This document shows, in pieces, positions 52,644 through 61,619 of a DNA stretch of 64,000 bases. Positions within the stretch are counted from its first letter, which is position 1. Every line of letters starts with the position of its first letter. Made by a program: the position numbers and the translations under genes. The notes beneath the pieces are model-generated. The model was not told the origin of the DNA and searched no databases. It worked only from the letters and a program-made list of their open reading frames with translations. Source of the DNA: an uncultured Duncaniella sp. (GTDB lineage Bacteria; Bacteroidota; Bacteroidia; Bacteroidales; Muribaculaceae); the NCBI GenBank assembly GCA_910577255.1, contig CAJTMH010000002.1, positions 496,001 to 560,000 of the forward strand, given 5' to 3'.

Positions 52644-53789
52644 ATGCCCATCTCACCCCTTAAGATACTCCTTATGGGCGATGCGAGTAACTGTCATCGC
52701 ACACTTGCCACCGGCCTCCGAAGGCTCGGGCATGAGGTGGTGGTGGCCTCCGACGGCACAAAATGGATGGACACTGAGAGGGATATAGACCTCAAGCGCC
52801 GATGGGACAACAAGTTAGGAGGCCTTGACCTCTGGGCTCGCATACAGCTTTGCCACAAGCGCAAGATGAAAGGTTTCGACGTGGTGTCGATTGCGACACA
52901 AGGCTATCTGCCACTACGTCCGCAACGTCAACGGATACTCTACGACTTCCTTCGCACAAATAACCGGGCCATGTTTTATACAGCCTTAGGCACCGACAGC
53001 AACTTCGTCGAAGAATGCCTTGACCCGGATACACCTCTACGCTATAATGAGTTCATGATTTATGGCAAGCCGGCACCACATTACCTACACGAGCCACAGA
53101 TAGCCAATGAATGGCTACACGGCCCGCTCAAGCAGCTCGGCGACCATGTATACGACACTATCGACGGTGCCGTGGGAGTACTCTATGAATACAACGTTGC
53201 ACTGCGTCGACGGCTCGCACCCGACATGATAGCCTACGGAGGCATTCCGATTGACACAGAGGCCATACGCCCCCTTGAGCTACCTGACAGAATCGACAAG
53301 GTCCGCCTTTTCTTAGGCGTACACCGCGACCGTTCGCTCGTGAAAGGAGCGGAACTGCTTGAAGCTGCCGCGAAAGCAGTGGTGGAACGCCATCCCGGCA
53401 AGGCAGAACTCGTCAAGGTGGAAAATCTCCCTTACAAACAATATCTCGAGCTCCTGAAGTCGGCCCACGTGGTGCTTGACCAAGTGTATAGCTATACCCC
53501 TGCCACAAATGCACTTCTTGCTATGACCTACGGCCTTAACACCATCTCGGGAGGCGAACCGGAGTTCTATGACTTCATCGGCGAGAAAGAGAACCACCCC
53601 ATCATAAACGCGCTTCCCGACTACACCGCCCTCACCGGCATCATCGAAGAAACAGTCTTGCATCCCGAGCTTATCAAAGCCCGGGGTCTCCAAGGCCGTG
53701 AATTCGTGGAACGGCATCACCGTTGCGATACTGTGGCCCGGAGATTCGTGGAGTTTTGGAACCAACGGTTAATTGAGACAGGCAAATGA
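52644..53789 (+). CDS. GT4-like glycosyltransferase
   Basis: A 381-residue protein with a GT-B-like layout. The N-terminal KILLMGDASNCHRTLATGLRRL and GHEVVVAS form the first strand-loop-helix; the C-terminal half has RLFLGVHRDRSLVKGAELL, HVVLDQVYSYTPATNALLAM and a final helix. The usual E-x7-E motif is replaced by GGEPEFYD, so family membership is likely but remote. It overlaps the following GT2 gene by four bases (ATGA). It starts a second, compact glycan cluster. Confidence 0.78.
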   Translation: MPISPLKILLMGDASNCHRTLATGLRRLGHEVVVASDGTKWMDTERDIDLKRRWDNKLGGLDLWARIQLCHKRKMKGFDVVSIATQGYLPLRPQRQRILYDFLRTNNRAMFYTALGTDSNFVEECLDPDTPLRYNEFMIYGKPAPHYLHEPQIANEWLHGPLKQLGDHVYDTIDGAVGVLYEYNVALRRRLAPDMIAYGGIPIDTEAIRPLELPDRIDKVRLFLGVHRDRSLVKGAELLEAAAKAVVERHPGKAELVKVENLPYKQYLELLKSAHVVLDQVYSYTPATNALLAMTYGLNTISGGEPEFYDFIGEKENHPIINALPDYTALTGIIEETVLHPELIKARGLQGREFVERHHRCDTVARRFVEFWNQRLIETGK

Positions 53790-54610
53790 CACTGGAGGTA
53801 TTAATTTCCACGTTAGGAAGCAGAGGTATGGCAAATGTCGCCAAGATGCAACTGCCGAAACTCAATGGTGTCAGCTATCTTGTGAGCTGGCAGTGTGAAG
53901 AAGATGACAAGATCCCTTCGGAACTTACTGAGCGCACAGATGTGAGGATTCTCCCCCACCGCAGCCGAGGCCTGAGCTGCAACAGAAACTTCGCGCTCGA
54001 CCACGCGAGCGGCGACATCCTCCTCATAGCCGACGACGACCTCCGTTACACTCCTGAAGGATTACGGAAAATCATAACTGTGTTCGAGGAAAACCGGCAA
54101 CTCGAACTGGCCACATTCCGCTACGACGCAGAGAATGCCAAGAGCTATCCGGCACATGAATGCAGCCTGAACGGCAAACTCCCCAAGGGGTATTATGTCA
54201 CCTCATTCGAGATCGCGTTGCGACGTGAATCACCTGCCGGAGCTCTCAGATTTCCTGTCGAATTCGGTGTCGGCTCTCCACTCTTCGGCGCAGGCGAAGA
54301 GGAAATAGTGATGCTGATGGCAAGAAAGCGCGGAATAACGTGTCGCTTCTTCCCGGTCACCATCTGCCGGCATGAGGGACTGACAACAGGAAGCAGACGA
54401 GTGACATCTCCGGCGGTCTACCGAGGGTTCGGCGCTGTGATTGGCTATCTCTATCCAGCCACCTGTCTTCCACGCATTCTGCTCAAAGCACTCCGGGGAA
54501 GCCGCAACGGAACCATGAGTTTTTTCCCGGCCATCTATCACATGACGGCCGGATTGCTCCGGGCAATCACACAAGTAAAAATACAATGGCGCGAAGAGTC
54601 CGCGCATTAA
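53786..54610 (+). CDS. GT2-like glycosyltransferase
   Basis: A 274-residue GT-A-type protein with a divergent start (LEVLISTLGSRGMANVAKM), RSRGLSCNRNFALDHASGDI, then LLIADDDLRYTPEG carrying the acidic metal motif, and a C-terminal half with GVGSPLFGAGEEEI. The RGLSCNRNxAL and ADDD pattern is typical of GT2 enzymes that add sugars to polysaccharide. A C-terminal basic hydrophobic helix suggests membrane contact. It is translationally coupled to the upstream gene and is followed 10 bases later by a flippase. Confidence 0.82.
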   Translation: MTLEVLISTLGSRGMANVAKMQLPKLNGVSYLVSWQCEEDDKIPSELTERTDVRILPHRSRGLSCNRNFALDHASGDILLIADDDLRYTPEGLRKIITVFEENRQLELATFRYDAENAKSYPAHECSLNGKLPKGYYVTSFEIALRRESPAGALRFPVEFGVGSPLFGAGEEEIVMLMARKRGITCRFFPVTICRHEGLTTGSRRVTSPAVYRGFGAVIGYLYPATCLPRILLKALRGSRNGTMSFFPAIYHMTAGLLRAITQVKIQWREESAH

Positions 54611-54620
54611 CCGCACAATT

Positions 54621-56054
54621 ATGGCACGAACATCACACAGCAATCTCACAAAGATGGTACTCAAGACAATGAGTATCTTCGGCGGTGTGCAGACCATGTC
54701 CATACTGTGCGGAGTGATCCGGACGAAACTTGTGGCCTTATGGCTCGGTGCATCCGGACTCGGGCTTTTCGCCATATTCAACTCCGCCTGCGACCTCATC
54801 ACGTCCATCACGCAACTCGGCATGCGCAACACTTCGGTGCGCAGCATCGTCGCCGCCCACAGTGTCGGCAACTTGGCCGAAATAGCCACTGTGGTGCGCC
54901 GTTGGGCATGGATTCTTGGACTCCTGGGAGCCGTGACCATGATTTCAGCCGCACCCCTTCTCAGCCTCAAGACATTCGGCAGCTATGCCTACAGCGGACA
55001 CTTCATAGCACTCTCCGTGCTCGTGTTCCTACAGTCGCTGAATTCAGCTGAACATGCCCTGATGCAAGGCACTCAACATTTCCGGCTTCTTGCCAAGTCA
55101 TCCCTGTGGGGTATAAGCGCCGGACTGCTGCTTTCAATCCCGATGTTCTACTTCTGGCGTCAGCAGAGCATCATCCCCTCGATAATCGTCTACACGGCCG
55201 CGACTTCGGTAGCAATCCTTATTCTCCACATCCGAGGGCTAAAACCGGTCAAACCTGTAACGGCGAAAGAAACCTGGGACAAGGGCCGGGAATTCATCAT
55301 CCTCGGCATCTATATGACCGGTGCCGACTTCGTGAGCCAACTTCTCAGCTATGTGTTCATCGCGTTCCTCAACATTTCGGGAGGTGACAGCGACGTGGGC
55401 TACTACCAAGCAGGCTACACGCTCGTGAACCGCTATATCGGCATGGTTTTCTCCGCGATAATCATGGAGTACTACCCGCGGTTGAGCGCAGTGGCCCAGT
55501 CAAAACGGAGGGCATCGGTGTTCGTGTCGCACGAGACAATACTTATCACCATGGTGCTCATGCCTTTAGTACTCATATTCATCACCTCGGCCCCTCTGTT
55601 GGTACGCATCTTATATACCAGCGATTTCCAACGCATTGTGCCCTATATCTCGATAGCCATGATAGGGGTGATATTCCGCGGGCTGTCATGGAGCATGGCT
55701 GTGGTAATCCTGGCCAAAGGTGACGGAAAAGTGTTCCTTACCACAGAATCACTCAGCTGCGTGGCCGGATTGGTGCTTAACATCGTGTCATTCCGGCTCT
55801 GGGGCATCAGCGGCCTCGGTGTGTCATATACGGTGTGGTATATCATCTATACCGTCATAGTCGCCGTGGTATATTTCAGATGCTACCGGCTGACAATGCC
55901 CGCAAAAGTAATCTATATCCCGATCGCCACGGCTGCGGTGACGGCAGCCGGAGCATGGCTTGCACTTACAGTGTCATGGATAGCCTCGTTGATACTGGCC
56001 ATCCCTGCAACCGCAGTGTCACTGACCGGACTGCGCAGAATGTTACAAAAATAG
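54621..56054 (+). CDS. Second Wzx-type flippase (O-antigen translocase-like)
   Basis: A 477-residue polytopic protein with about 12-14 helices of the MOP superfamily. Signatures: GVQTMSILCGVIRTKLVALWLGASGLGLFA in halves at the N-terminus and TSITQLGMRNTSVRSIVAAH, as in O-antigen translocases WzxE/RfbX. It is not closely similar to the flippase at 27814-29346. With the two glycosyltransferase genes just upstream it suggests assembly and flipping of a second, short glycan or of lipopolysaccharide O-units. No polymerase is seen in this cluster. Confidence 0.88.
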   Translation: MARTSHSNLTKMVLKTMSIFGGVQTMSILCGVIRTKLVALWLGASGLGLFAIFNSACDLITSITQLGMRNTSVRSIVAAHSVGNLAEIATVVRRWAWILGLLGAVTMISAAPLLSLKTFGSYAYSGHFIALSVLVFLQSLNSAEHALMQGTQHFRLLAKSSLWGISAGLLLSIPMFYFWRQQSIIPSIIVYTAATSVAILILHIRGLKPVKPVTAKETWDKGREFIILGIYMTGADFVSQLLSYVFIAFLNISGGDSDVGYYQAGYTLVNRYIGMVFSAIIMEYYPRLSAVAQSKRRASVFVSHETILITMVLMPLVLIFITSAPLLVRILYTSDFQRIVPYISIAMIGVIFRGLSWSMAVVILAKGDGKVFLTTESLSCVAGLVLNIVSFRLWGISGLGVSYTVWYIIYTVIVAVVYFRCYRLTMPAKVIYIPIATAAVTAAGAWLALTVSWIASLILAIPATAVSLTGLRRMLQK

Positions 56055-56063
56055 AGCTAATTC

Positions 56064-56094
56064 TTTGTGATTTGGCAGTTTGTTTGTAAGTTTG
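56064..56094 (+). promoter_or_regulatory. Consensus promoter of the DUF4836-ABC-FtsX unit
   Basis: TTTG at 56064-56067 and TAAGTTTG at 56087-56094 with a 19-base spacer. Start near 56100. Because an in-frame ATG at 56080 lies between these elements, the true start of the gene must be the ATG at 56128. Confidence 0.85.
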
Positions 56095-56127
56095 CGGAAA
56101 GAAAACTCACAAACTATACTCCATTAC

Positions 56128-57519
56128 ATGAAAAGGAATTATTTCTCATCACTTACAGCGGTGATGATGGTGGCACTGATGGCACTGGCATCATGCTCAA
56201 AGAAAGGTGAATTGCTCGACACCATCCCTGCCGATGCAAAGATTGTAGCCACAATTGACATCAAGGGAATCATGGAACAGGCCGGATGCAAGTTCACCGA
56301 CTCGGGGATAGAACTGCCGGAATCGTTCGGCTCGCCGATGGATGCCGACCGCAAAGCCATGCTCGATGCAGTGGGACAAATGCAGCATGAAGGTGTCTGC
56401 GACTTCTCAAACACAGTGCTTGTCGTGAATGAAAAGAATGTGCCGCTGCTCACGTTCATGATCGATGACCCCGACCGTTTCATCGAGCTCACAGGCAAAC
56501 AGCTGAAATGGAACGACGGCTCCAACGGATACAAAGAGGCAGAGGGCTCCAACACCACAATAATAATCGACGGCAATCAGGCATGGATCACTGAAAGCCA
56601 CGGTGACGCCGCCAAGGAAATAGAGGCCATAAAGAAAAGCGCCAAAGAGACACCTATATCCAAACTCGACGGTGTGACCAATGCTCTCAACTCATCAAAT
56701 CTCGTGAATCTCGCCATGCACTCATTAGGGGTGGCGATGAATGTCACAGAGGAAGAAGAATCACCCTGGAGCGTCATGAAAATAGCAATCAAGGAGAACA
56801 AGATTGTGGCAGACAACGTGGTGATGAAAGGTGACGGAGAAATCATAAAGACCAAAGGGCTGCAAACCATCAACCAAGCGGTGTTAGCATATATACCCGG
56901 CTCATTTAACATCGCGGCAGCCATGGGCCTCACTCCCGAATTTGACTGGAAATCCCTGACATCCGCCCTCGGTACTTACGGTGGTTTCCAGGCACAGGCC
57001 GCTTTGTCGGTCATCACTCCTTATCTCCAGGCCATCGACGGCACTGTCCTCATAGCCGCCGGGCCGGCCAACGAGCAGGCGTATTCCGACATCGATCCAG
57101 GCAACTGGCAGTTCATCCTCATGGCACATCTCTCACAGGAGAAGGTGAATCAGATAATCGGCATGGTGAAATCAATGATGTTCTCCAACGGCATAACTCT
57201 GCGTGAGGATAAAAACGGCATGCTCATCGTTCCCCAGTATGGCATGGACTGCTACATCGGAGCGGTTGACGGCTATCTTGCCATCAGCAATCTTCCGTTC
57301 GAGAATACTCGTCAAAACGAGCTTGCTCCCCTCTTCAACGGGAAGGACATGGCTGTCAGTGTCGACCTTCCAACCCTTAAGGTGTTCTCACCCGCAGCAC
57401 CTGCTTTCGGCGTGAAATTCACACTTCAAGGCACAGAGGATGGCTCACAGATAGAATTTTCGCTTAATGGCACCAATAAGCCTATACTCGAAACTCTCAT
57501 CGCCACTCTCGCTAACTAA
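56128..57519 (+). CDS. DUF4836 family lipoprotein
   Basis: A 463-residue lipoprotein: signal peptide and lipobox LASC place the acylated Cys at about 23. The body has the DUF4836 family pattern, with repeated units such as IPADAKIVATIDIKGI and TPISKLDGVTNALNS. Members have unknown function and are common in gut Bacteroidales. The gene is directly joined to an ABC ATPase (the stop shares its last base with the next ATG) and an FtsX-like permease, so it may be the accessory lipoprotein of an envelope transporter. The start at 56128 is supported by the promoter position. Confidence 0.85.
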   Translation: MKRNYFSSLTAVMMVALMALASCSKKGELLDTIPADAKIVATIDIKGIMEQAGCKFTDSGIELPESFGSPMDADRKAMLDAVGQMQHEGVCDFSNTVLVVNEKNVPLLTFMIDDPDRFIELTGKQLKWNDGSNGYKEAEGSNTTIIIDGNQAWITESHGDAAKEIEAIKKSAKETPISKLDGVTNALNSSNLVNLAMHSLGVAMNVTEEEESPWSVMKIAIKENKIVADNVVMKGDGEIIKTKGLQTINQAVLAYIPGSFNIAAAMGLTPEFDWKSLTSALGTYGGFQAQAALSVITPYLQAIDGTVLIAAGPANEQAYSDIDPGNWQFILMAHLSQEKVNQIIGMVKSMMFSNGITLREDKNGMLIVPQYGMDCYIGAVDGYLAISNLPFENTRQNELAPLFNGKDMAVSVDLPTLKVFSPAAPAFGVKFTLQGTEDGSQIEFSLNGTNKPILETLIATLAN

Positions 57520-58181
57520 TGATAAGCTCTATAACCTTACGGCGGGTGCTTCCACATGTGTTTCGCGGAAGCGAAAAGGAAGCACCTGTCAAGGATTCGC
57601 AGATATGGGTAAACGAGGAGGTATCCTTTAAACGCCCAGGATATTACATCATCGAGGCTGAAAGCGGCACCGGGAAATCATCGCTGTGTGCCTACCTCTA
57701 TGGCAGCCGGCGCGATTACGACGGCGAAATCCTGTTTGACGGAGAGTCAGTCAGGCATTTCAGCATAAGCCGATGGTGTGACCTGCGCTGCCGCAGTCTT
57801 GCCTACCTCCCACAGGAGATGCGCCTGTTCCCGGAACTCACCGTGATGGAAAACATCAGGATAAAGAATCGCCTCACCGACTACAAGAGCGAGAAAGAGA
57901 TATCTGACATGCTCACGAGGCTTGAAATAGACAACAAAGCGGACATTACAGCGGGACGCCTGTCGGTGGGCCAGCAGCAACGCGTCGCCATCATCCGAGC
58001 CCTCTGTCAACCGTTTGACTTCCTGCTGATCGACGAACCGGTAAGTCACCTGGATGCGCGCAACAATCAAGCAGTAGCAGCATTGATCGACGAAGAGGCC
58101 CGCGCCCGCGAAGCCTCAGTGATCGCCACCTCAGTAGGCAACAAAATCACCCTGCCTGAATTCACGTTGCTCAAACTCTGA
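57519..58181 (+). CDS. ABC transporter ATP-binding protein
   Basis: A 220-residue ATPase. Walker A AESGTGKSS (about 48-56), Q-loop LPQEMRLF, signature LSVGQQQR, Walker B FLLIDEP, and a D-loop with SHLDARNN. The H-loop is not obvious: the position expected to hold His reads VIATSVGN, which is unusual. The ORF begins with ATG sharing one base with the upstream stop. With the FtsX-like permease it probably forms a MacB/LolCDE-type mechanotransmission complex. Confidence 0.92.
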   Translation: MISSITLRRVLPHVFRGSEKEAPVKDSQIWVNEEVSFKRPGYYIIEAESGTGKSSLCAYLYGSRRDYDGEILFDGESVRHFSISRWCDLRCRSLAYLPQEMRLFPELTVMENIRIKNRLTDYKSEKEISDMLTRLEIDNKADITAGRLSVGQQQRVAIIRALCQPFDFLLIDEPVSHLDARNNQAVAALIDEEARAREASVIATSVGNKITLPEFTLLKL

Positions 58182-58205
58182 CAACGGAAAAACCCAACAT
58201 CACCA

Positions 58206-59408
58206 ATGTCTAAAAACATAGTGTGGCGACTGCTTCGCCGCAACATCAGCGCCGGCCAACTGGCCGGATATGCCATAGCCAACCTCGTGGGGCTTGCCAT
58301 AGTGCTCACGGCCATTCAGTTCTACCGCGACGTCACCACCGTGTGGGAGGACGAGGACTCCTTTATATCAAAGGATTACCTTATCATCTCCAAGCGGGTA
58401 AAAGGCCTGGGGGCTCTCCCCGGCACAAACGATGCCGACACTCGCTTCACAAATGAAGAAATCAATGAGATAGCCTCACAACCCTGGGCCAGGAAAGTGG
58501 ACGGTTTCACATCGGCAGCCTTCAACGTCTATGCACGTGTGGAATTTGGCGGAAACTCCTTATCCACGGCATTGTTCCTTGAGTCAATCCCCGACGATTA
58601 CTTTGACGTGTCACCCCGGGGCTGGGATTATGAGCCGGGGAACAACCAACCTGTGCCCATAATAATCTCCAAGGATTATCTGTCACTCTACAATTTCGGT
58701 TTCGCCACCTCACGCGGGATGCCACAGATATCGGAGGAGGTAATCGGAATGATACCATTACAGCTGTCGCTCAGTGGCAACGGCCGCCAGCAATGGGTCA
58801 ACGCGCGCATAGTGGGATTCTCATCGCGGCTCAACACCATAGCTGTGCCCGAGGAATTCATGGACTGGGCCAACAGTCAATTTTCAGAGACTCCAACCGA
58901 GAGTCCGTCGCGATTAATAGTGCAGCTCGACAAACCGGGCGATCCCGAAGCAGAACACTATCTGGAAGACCATGGCTATGAGAGCGCCGGCGACAAAGTC
59001 AACAATGGAAAGGCCGCGTATTTTCTCTCGGTTGTTACCACTGTGGTCATCTGCGTAGGTGTAATCATCAGCCTCCTTGCATTCTTCATCCTCCTGCTGA
59101 GTATCTACCTGCTGCTACAGAAGAACCGCGAAAAGCTCCATGACCTGATGCAGCTCGGCTATACCCCGGCACAAGTGGCCCGCCACTACCATCTAATAGT
59201 GGCAGGTGTGAACACCGCTGTGCTCATCGCGGCAGTAAGCGTCATGCTCATCTCGGCCCATAAGTGGAACGAGCCGTTGCAATCGCTCGGTCTGCATCCG
59301 TCATCGCCGCTCCCCACCATCCTTATCGGGATAGGCATAATCCTGGTCATCACCGCCGGGAATGTCTGGGCTATCAGCCGTAATGTCCGGAAGAGATTTT
59401 TCACATAG
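58206..59408 (+). CDS. FtsX-like ABC transporter permease
   Basis: A 400-residue membrane protein with an N-terminal helix (about 17-37), a large periplasmic domain (about 40-275), and three C-terminal helices (about 278-306, 336-356 and 373-393), the MacB/LolE-type four-helix layout. The C-terminal FtsX core is seen in LLQKNREKLHDLMQLGYTPAQVARHY. It starts 24 bases after the ATPase and forms a functional pair with it. The cargo is unknown; LolCDE is usually encoded elsewhere in these genomes. Confidence 0.88.
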   Translation: MSKNIVWRLLRRNISAGQLAGYAIANLVGLAIVLTAIQFYRDVTTVWEDEDSFISKDYLIISKRVKGLGALPGTNDADTRFTNEEINEIASQPWARKVDGFTSAAFNVYARVEFGGNSLSTALFLESIPDDYFDVSPRGWDYEPGNNQPVPIIISKDYLSLYNFGFATSRGMPQISEEVIGMIPLQLSLSGNGRQQWVNARIVGFSSRLNTIAVPEEFMDWANSQFSETPTESPSRLIVQLDKPGDPEAEHYLEDHGYESAGDKVNNGKAAYFLSVVTTVVICVGVIISLLAFFILLLSIYLLLQKNREKLHDLMQLGYTPAQVARHYHLIVAGVNTAVLIAAVSVMLISAHKWNEPLQSLGLHPSSPLPTILIGIGIILVITAGNVWAISRNVRKRFFT

Positions 59409-59444
59409 TGCCACACCACACACGCAAAAAAGTAGGCATTGTGG

Positions 59445-59475
59445 TTGGTGATATGTGAAAATTTATCTAACTTTG
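59445..59475 (+). promoter_or_regulatory. Promoter of psd-pssA
   Basis: TAACTTTG at 59468-59475 with TTGG at 59445-59448 (about 20-base spacer). Start near 59481, about 46 bases before the ATG. Confidence 0.7.
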
Positions 59476-59526
59476 CACATTAAGTAAACCTGACAGGAGA
59501 TTTCTGCAGTCAACTTCACAATTCAC

Positions 59527-60195
59527 ATGAAGGTCAAAATACATAGCGAAGGCATCAACATACTCATCATTCTGCTGCTGATAATGGTTGTCATCAACCT
59601 GTCGGCATGGATGTTTATTCGCCCGGCAGCCATCCCTCTCGCGTTTGCTATAATTTCGGCCGTTTTTTATCTCTTGGTAGTCAACTTCTTCCGTTCGCCA
59701 CGCCGCACATTTCACGGCGACCGCCATAATGTGGTAGTCTCCTCGGTCGACGGTACTGTGGTGGCTCTTGAAGAGGTATTCGAGCCTGAGGTGTTGCGCC
59801 GCAAAGTCAGAATGCTGTCAGTGTTCATGACCGTTTTCAATGTGCATGCCAATTGGTTTCCCATCGACGGCGAGGTACTCATGGTGCGTCATCACCGTGG
59901 CCGCTTCCTGAGCGCATATCTACCCAAAGCCAGCACAGACAACGAACGTTCCACCGTGTTGATACGCGCAACCAACGGACAGGAAATAGTGGTGAGGCAG
60001 ATAGCCGGAGCCGTGGCGCGACGCATAGTCACCTATGCCGAGCCCGGTGACAAAGCAGACATCAATGACCACATGGGATTCATAAAATTCGGGTCGCGCG
60101 TCGACATATACCTGCCGTTAGACGCGGAGATCTTCGTGAAAATCGGGGATAAGACCACAGGTGGTGTCACCGAAGTGGCGCGCCTGAGAGAATAA
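59527..60195 (+). CDS. psd: Phosphatidylserine decarboxylase
   Basis: Makes phosphatidylethanolamine from phosphatidylserine at the inner membrane. The 222-residue product has two N-terminal transmembrane segments (about 11-31 and 36-54), NFFRSPRRTF, the VFMTVFNVHANWFPIDG block and the autocleavage site FGSR (188-191), where Ser190 becomes the pyruvoyl group. This is the short Bacteroidota form. It is followed by pssA in the canonical order, 28 bases later. Confidence 0.95.
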   Translation: MKVKIHSEGINILIILLLIMVVINLSAWMFIRPAAIPLAFAIISAVFYLLVVNFFRSPRRTFHGDRHNVVVSSVDGTVVALEEVFEPEVLRRKVRMLSVFMTVFNVHANWFPIDGEVLMVRHHRGRFLSAYLPKASTDNERSTVLIRATNGQEIVVRQIAGAVARRIVTYAEPGDKADINDHMGFIKFGSRVDIYLPLDAEIFVKIGDKTTGGVTEVARLRE

Positions 60196-60223
60196 TCCCC
60201 ACTAAAAAATCCAGCCAAAGACC

Positions 60224-60937
60224 TTGAAACCAATCAAGACATATATCCCCAACACCATCACTTGCCTGAATCTGCTGTCAGGATGCCTGGCAGTAATTTT
60301 CGCATTCAACCTCGACACCACGGTAGCCGGCCTGCCGGCTTTGTCGTGGGCATTCATCGCCATAGGAGCGGCAGCGGTTTTCGACTTCTGTGACGGATTG
60401 TCGGCACGCCAGCTACATGCCTACTCCCCGATAGGCAAGGAGCTTGACTCGCTGAGCGACCTTGTGAGCTTCGGATTGGCTCCAGCATTTTTGGTGATGA
60501 ACACGATGATGCGTTCAGGCGCTCCTATATGGCTGTCAATCATAGCTCTTCTGATTGCCGTGATGGGAGCACTCCGACTGGCAAAATTCAATGTCGATAC
60601 CCGTCAGACCACCTCATTTATCGGTCTGCCGATCCCGGCCAACGCCATATTCTGGATCGGGGCCCTCGCCTGGGCCGAAACCCACGGTTATCCCGGAGAC
60701 GTGGCCATGATCATAATGATAGTGATCATGTCGCTGCTCATGGTAAGCGAGCTGAAGATGTTCTCCCTGAAATTTGCCAATCTTTCGTTCCGGGAAAACG
60801 TGCGCCGCTACACGATACTTCTCGCGGCCGTGCTCTTCATCATCACCGAAGGGGTATCGGGGTTGGCATGGACAATCATCCTTTACATACTCATATCAGT
60901 ATTGGGCAAGAAAACCGATCCCACCACTGCGGAATAA
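60224..60937 (+). CDS. pssA: CDP-diacylglycerol--serine O-phosphatidyltransferase
   Basis: Makes phosphatidylserine from CDP-diacylglycerol and serine, upstream of Psd in phospholipid synthesis. The CDP-alcohol phosphotransferase motif D-G-x2-A-R-x8-G-x3-D-x3-D is present as CDGLSAR ... GKELDSLSD (about 52-77). Six to seven hydrophobic segments fit an integral membrane protein of 237 residues. The start is TTG at 60224 (KPIKTYIPNTITCLNLLSG), the only start giving the family N-terminus in this frame. Confidence 0.93.
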   Translation: MKPIKTYIPNTITCLNLLSGCLAVIFAFNLDTTVAGLPALSWAFIAIGAAAVFDFCDGLSARQLHAYSPIGKELDSLSDLVSFGLAPAFLVMNTMMRSGAPIWLSIIALLIAVMGALRLAKFNVDTRQTTSFIGLPIPANAIFWIGALAWAETHGYPGDVAMIIMIVIMSLLMVSELKMFSLKFANLSFRENVRRYTILLAAVLFIITEGVSGLAWTIILYILISVLGKKTDPTTAE

Positions 60938-61067
60938 GCATTTAGGCATTTTTAAGCCTCACACGACCAATAGCGGAAACTATTTCAAGAGCTCGGGAGT
61001 TATGTCATAGGGACACAGCAACTTTCCAAGCAATTAAAATCTCCCCACCCACACCCTTTCACAATCC

Positions 61068-61424
61068 ATGTTTACATTCTTTATCTCCATAATAATCGCC
61101 TATCTCATCTGGCTTCTTATCAAGCCGTTAGTGATAGCTTACGCACGCAAGAAATACACGCAGAAAATCAACGAGATGTTCGGGCAGGCATTTGGACAGC
61201 ATCCCGGTTTCGGGCAGCAGGACGAATCAGGCCATCAGCAACGTCAATACAGGCCTTACCCTCCTCACCGCACACCTAAAAAGAAGGTTTTTTCACGCGA
61301 GGACGGTGAATATGTTGAATTTGAAGAGATTGACATAAAGATTGATTACTCCGGATATGAAGGACAGAACAGCGCGCACCCGGAGCCACAAGTGTCGGAT
61401 GCTGATTGGGAAGAGATAAAATAA
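61068..61424 (+). CDS. DUF4834 family protein
   Basis: A 118-residue protein of the DUF4834 family, small and Bacteroidota-specific. It has one N-terminal transmembrane helix (about 3-25), a short basic region and a cytoplasmic tail rich in Gln, Pro and acids with the conserved REDGEYVEFEEIDI near 85-98. Function unknown; it is often found near lipid or tRNA genes. It begins about 130 bases after pssA with no visible promoter in between. Confidence 0.8.
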   Translation: MFTFFISIIIAYLIWLLIKPLVIAYARKKYTQKINEMFGQAFGQHPGFGQQDESGHQQRQYRPYPPHRTPKKKVFSREDGEYVEFEEIDIKIDYSGYEGQNSAHPEPQVSDADWEEIK

Positions 61425-61573
61425 CGCCCCAACATCCGGACCACAGAAAATGATTTGCGCCATATAGAAGATGGTGGCAAATTTCCAGCGACACATAGTA
61501 AATCACAGTAAAAAGTGAGGCAAAAGATGACATTTTGCCAAGTCCAAATATGTATTTTTCGGGATTTTTTGTT

Positions 61574-61581
61574 TAAATTTG
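61574..61581 (+). promoter_or_regulatory. -7 element of the tricorn-like protease gene
   Basis: TAAATTTG matches the consensus; predicted start near 61587, 33 bases before the ATG. A 7-bp hairpin GGCAAAA/TTTTGCC (61519-61539) lies upstream. No clear -33 element. Confidence 0.5.
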
Positions 61582-61619
61582 CGTCCTATTGAGAGCAAAC
61601 CAATTAACCTGAAATATAC

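Noticed and set aside
56080..56127. Upstream ATG as start of the DUF4836 gene
   Set aside because: It lies between the -33 and -7 promoter elements, and the lipoprotein signal begins only at 56128.
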